From: CAYRGQ01 sp964444885
GTDB lineage: Bacteria; Bacteroidota; Bacteroidia; Sphingobacteriales; Sphingobacteriaceae
Direction: 5' to 3'
DNA: 44,992 bases
Assembly (NCBI GenBank): GCA_964444885.1
Contig: CAYUIZ010000010.1
Coordinates: 1-44,992 of the forward strand
The notes beneath the pieces were generated by a model, which did not search any database, was not told where the DNA came from, and saw nothing but the letters and a program-made list of their open reading frames with translations. Shown here piece after piece: positions 43,674-44,992 of the stretch. A program made the position numbers and the translations under genes. Within the stretch, counting starts at the first letter, position 1; every line of letters begins with the position of its first letter.

Positions 43674-43698
43674 TAACATTTGTTATCAACAGATGTTA
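43674..43698. promoter_or_regulatory. 11-base inverted repeat overlapping a DnaA-box-like sequence
   Basis: TAACATTTGTT (43674-43684) and AACAGATGTTA (43688-43698) are complementary at 10 of 11 positions around ATC. TTATCAACA (43683-43691) at the centre differs by one base from the DnaA consensus. It could be an operator for nrdH or for the divergent gene. Confidence 0.35.
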
Positions 43699-43969
43699 AC
43701 TTTTCAACAAATCACCAGGTTAATGCGATGTTGGTTTGTGTTAATTTATTGCTTGTCAGCTATTTACCTATATTGTCAGCCGATTATCACAACCCCGTGG
43801 ACCGAGGGGTATGTATTTTTTCCGGTGTTTTTGGTGGCCCAATTTCCCGGTTATTTTGCGTACGGTTTACTACGCGGGGTGAATATACGAAGCGCCTCCG
43901 GATTCGCAAAACGCCCGGGTATTTTTTGATATTCTGCGGCCGTCATTGGGGTTAATTGAAGGAAAAAAC

Positions 43970-43978
43970 TAGCTTTGT
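43970..43978 (+). promoter_or_regulatory. -7 element for the second GT2 gene
   Basis: TAGCTTTGT matches TAnnTTTG plus a pyrimidine, about 50 bases before ATG 44031, which supports that start over an upstream TTG. Confidence 0.55.
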
Positions 43979-44030
43979 GACGCGTGCCCTTGCACAGCCA
44001 ACTGAAAGTACCCTATTCCACAATTCAACT

Positions 44031-44960
44031 ATGGCATCCATGCGCAAAGTTTCCATCATCACGGTCAACTATAAGCAAGCCGCGCTGACTTGCGATTTTT
44101 TGCGTTCCGTGGCCCGATATGCCCACGGGGACGATGTGGAGGTGCTGGTCGTCGACAACGGGAGCGTTGCGGACCAAGAGGCTCATTTCCAGCGGGTATA
44201 TCCCGGTTTGAAATACATTCGGTCCGAACGAAATCTCGGGTTCGCGGGAGCTAACAACGTCGGCATCGAACAGGCGACTGGCGATTATCTGCTGTTTCTC
44301 AACAACGACACCGAAATTACCGAAGGCTACGTGGGCGCCATGCGGGAGGAAATGGATGCACATCCCGAAATTGGACTGCTCTCCTCCTTGATTCTTTATT
44401 TTGAGGACAAAACCCGGATTCAGTACGCGGGCTACACGCCTATGAACTATTACACCGCACGCAACCGCGGAATTGGGGTGATGGACCGCGACCAAGGACA
44501 GTATGACCAAACGACTACCGCGACAGGCTACGGCCACGGTGCGGCGATGATGTGCCGGCGGGCCGATTTAGCGCGCGTGGGGCTCATGCCGGTCCACTAC
44601 TTTTTGTATTATGAAGAGCTGGATTGGTGCGAGCAGTTCAGGCGGGCGGGCCTGCAGTGCGGTTTTACAGGCAAAGCCAAAATCTACCACAAGGAATCGA
44701 TGAGCGTGGGCAAGGAAAGTCCGCTGAAAGCCTACTTCATGGCACGAAACCGCTGGCTGTTTATCCGCCGCAACGCCAGCCAGGGACAGGCACTGGTGTT
44801 CGCGTGCTACAACCTCTTTGTTGCCGCGCCGGCGTCTATCCTGCGAAGCTTATTGCGAAACCGGCTTGACCTCGTTCGGGCCACGATGCGCGGCACCTGG
44901 TGGAACTTGACGAATCCGCCCACGAGCACACGCCTCGGGGTGAAACTCAGCGACGGTTAA
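44031..44960 (+). CDS. family 2 glycosyltransferase
   Basis: A 309-residue GT-A enzyme. VSIITVNYKQAALTCDF, VLVVDNGSVAD and FLNNDTEITEGYV (the DXD-like site) are the donor-binding motifs, and YEELDWCEQFRRAGL is the acceptor-side ED motif shared with rhamnosyltransferase-like proteins. It has a possible C-terminal membrane-associated helix region (ALVFACYNLFVAAPASIL). It resembles the GT2 gene at 6650-7681 in architecture. Donor and acceptor are unknown. The start is set by the promoter element at 43970-43978; upstream codons do not look like protein. Confidence 0.9.
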   Translation: MASMRKVSIITVNYKQAALTCDFLRSVARYAHGDDVEVLVVDNGSVADQEAHFQRVYPGLKYIRSERNLGFAGANNVGIEQATGDYLLFLNNDTEITEGYVGAMREEMDAHPEIGLLSSLILYFEDKTRIQYAGYTPMNYYTARNRGIGVMDRDQGQYDQTTTATGYGHGAAMMCRRADLARVGLMPVHYFLYYEELDWCEQFRRAGLQCGFTGKAKIYHKESMSVGKESPLKAYFMARNRWLFIRRNASQGQALVFACYNLFVAAPASILRSLLRNRLDLVRATMRGTWWNLTNPPTSTRLGVKLSDG

Positions 44961-44992
44961 GGAGCGGCAAACCGGGTGGTCCGGCATACCGG

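Larger units (their letters stand above)
43540..44030. other. divergent control region between nrdH and the GT2 gene
   Basis: About 490 bases. It holds an 11-base inverted repeat and a -7 element for the glycosyltransferase, both annotated separately. Two overlapping frames of 91 and 111 codons are open here, but neither has a family, a signal peptide that reads well, or consistent composition. No NrdR-type box was recognised. Confidence 0.45.

Noticed and set aside
43594..43955. Two overlapping frames of 111 and 91 codons between nrdH and the GT2 gene
   Set aside because: They occupy the control region and the two readings exclude each other; neither has recognisable features.
1..44992. CRISPR arrays, tRNA genes and insertion sequences
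   Set aside because: No regularly spaced repeats, cloverleaf-like segments or transposase-like frames were recognised by eye on either strand.

Overview
The window looks like chromosomal DNA of a Bacteroidetes bacterium, most likely in or near Sphingobacteriaceae, with roughly balanced base composition by eye. The signs are a SusC/SusD outer-membrane import pair, many short signal peptides ending in Q or in a lipobox Cys, family members common in this phylum (DUF4834, DUF4870, WbqC-like, OstA-like, lipoprotein GalM), and many copies of the Bacteroidetes -7 promoter element TAnnTTTG. The genus is an inference; nothing here fixes it. The sequence is a draft: a 100-N gap at 28560-28659 is flanked by the same 55 bases on both sides, so it is an unmerged contig overlap and not a real gap.

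Layout. 1-5.4 kb: the tail of an unknown gene, two paralogous small beta-barrel proteins, a lipoprotein gene broken by a stop codon and a frameshift, further lipoproteins, a helical-repeat protein and an AT-rich stretch. 5.4-10.1 kb: an acyl-CoA thioesterase, then an LpxL-type acyltransferase overlapping a family 2 glycosyltransferase, divergent from a WbqC-like gene, then another small outer-membrane protein. 10.1-17.6 kb: a Tat-type lipoprotein (gluconate dehydrogenase subunit 3 family), a GMC oxidoreductase, SusC and SusD, which together look like import plus periplasmic oxidation of a sugar or glycoside. 17.6-22.4 kb: an IscA/HesB-type protein, a membrane protein, glyA, an ECF sigma factor, and DUF4870 and DUF4412-like proteins.

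22.4-26.3 kb: a deoxyhypusine-synthase-family gene, a hypothetical gene translationally coupled to rdgB, a secreted hypothetical and a DoxX protein. 26.3-29.1 kb: a long OstA-like protein that is intact once the false gap is collapsed. 29.2-33.5 kb: tilS, a membrane protein, DUF4834, recF overlapping a DUF721 gene, and an FMN reductase. 34.0-35.5 kb: a CheY-like receiver overlapping a sugar-phosphate transferase that carries its own degenerate receiver-like N-terminus, the most unusual arrangement in the window. 35.6-39.3 kb: a lipoprotein aldose epimerase, cysS and a secreted tandem NTF2-like protein. 39.7-43.5 kb: a complete class Ib ribonucleotide reductase operon nrdHIEF on the minus strand. 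The window closes with a second family 2 glycosyltransferase.

No tRNA, rRNA, CRISPR array, transposase or phage gene was recognised. Promoter and terminator calls were made by eye from motif matches and complementary arms.
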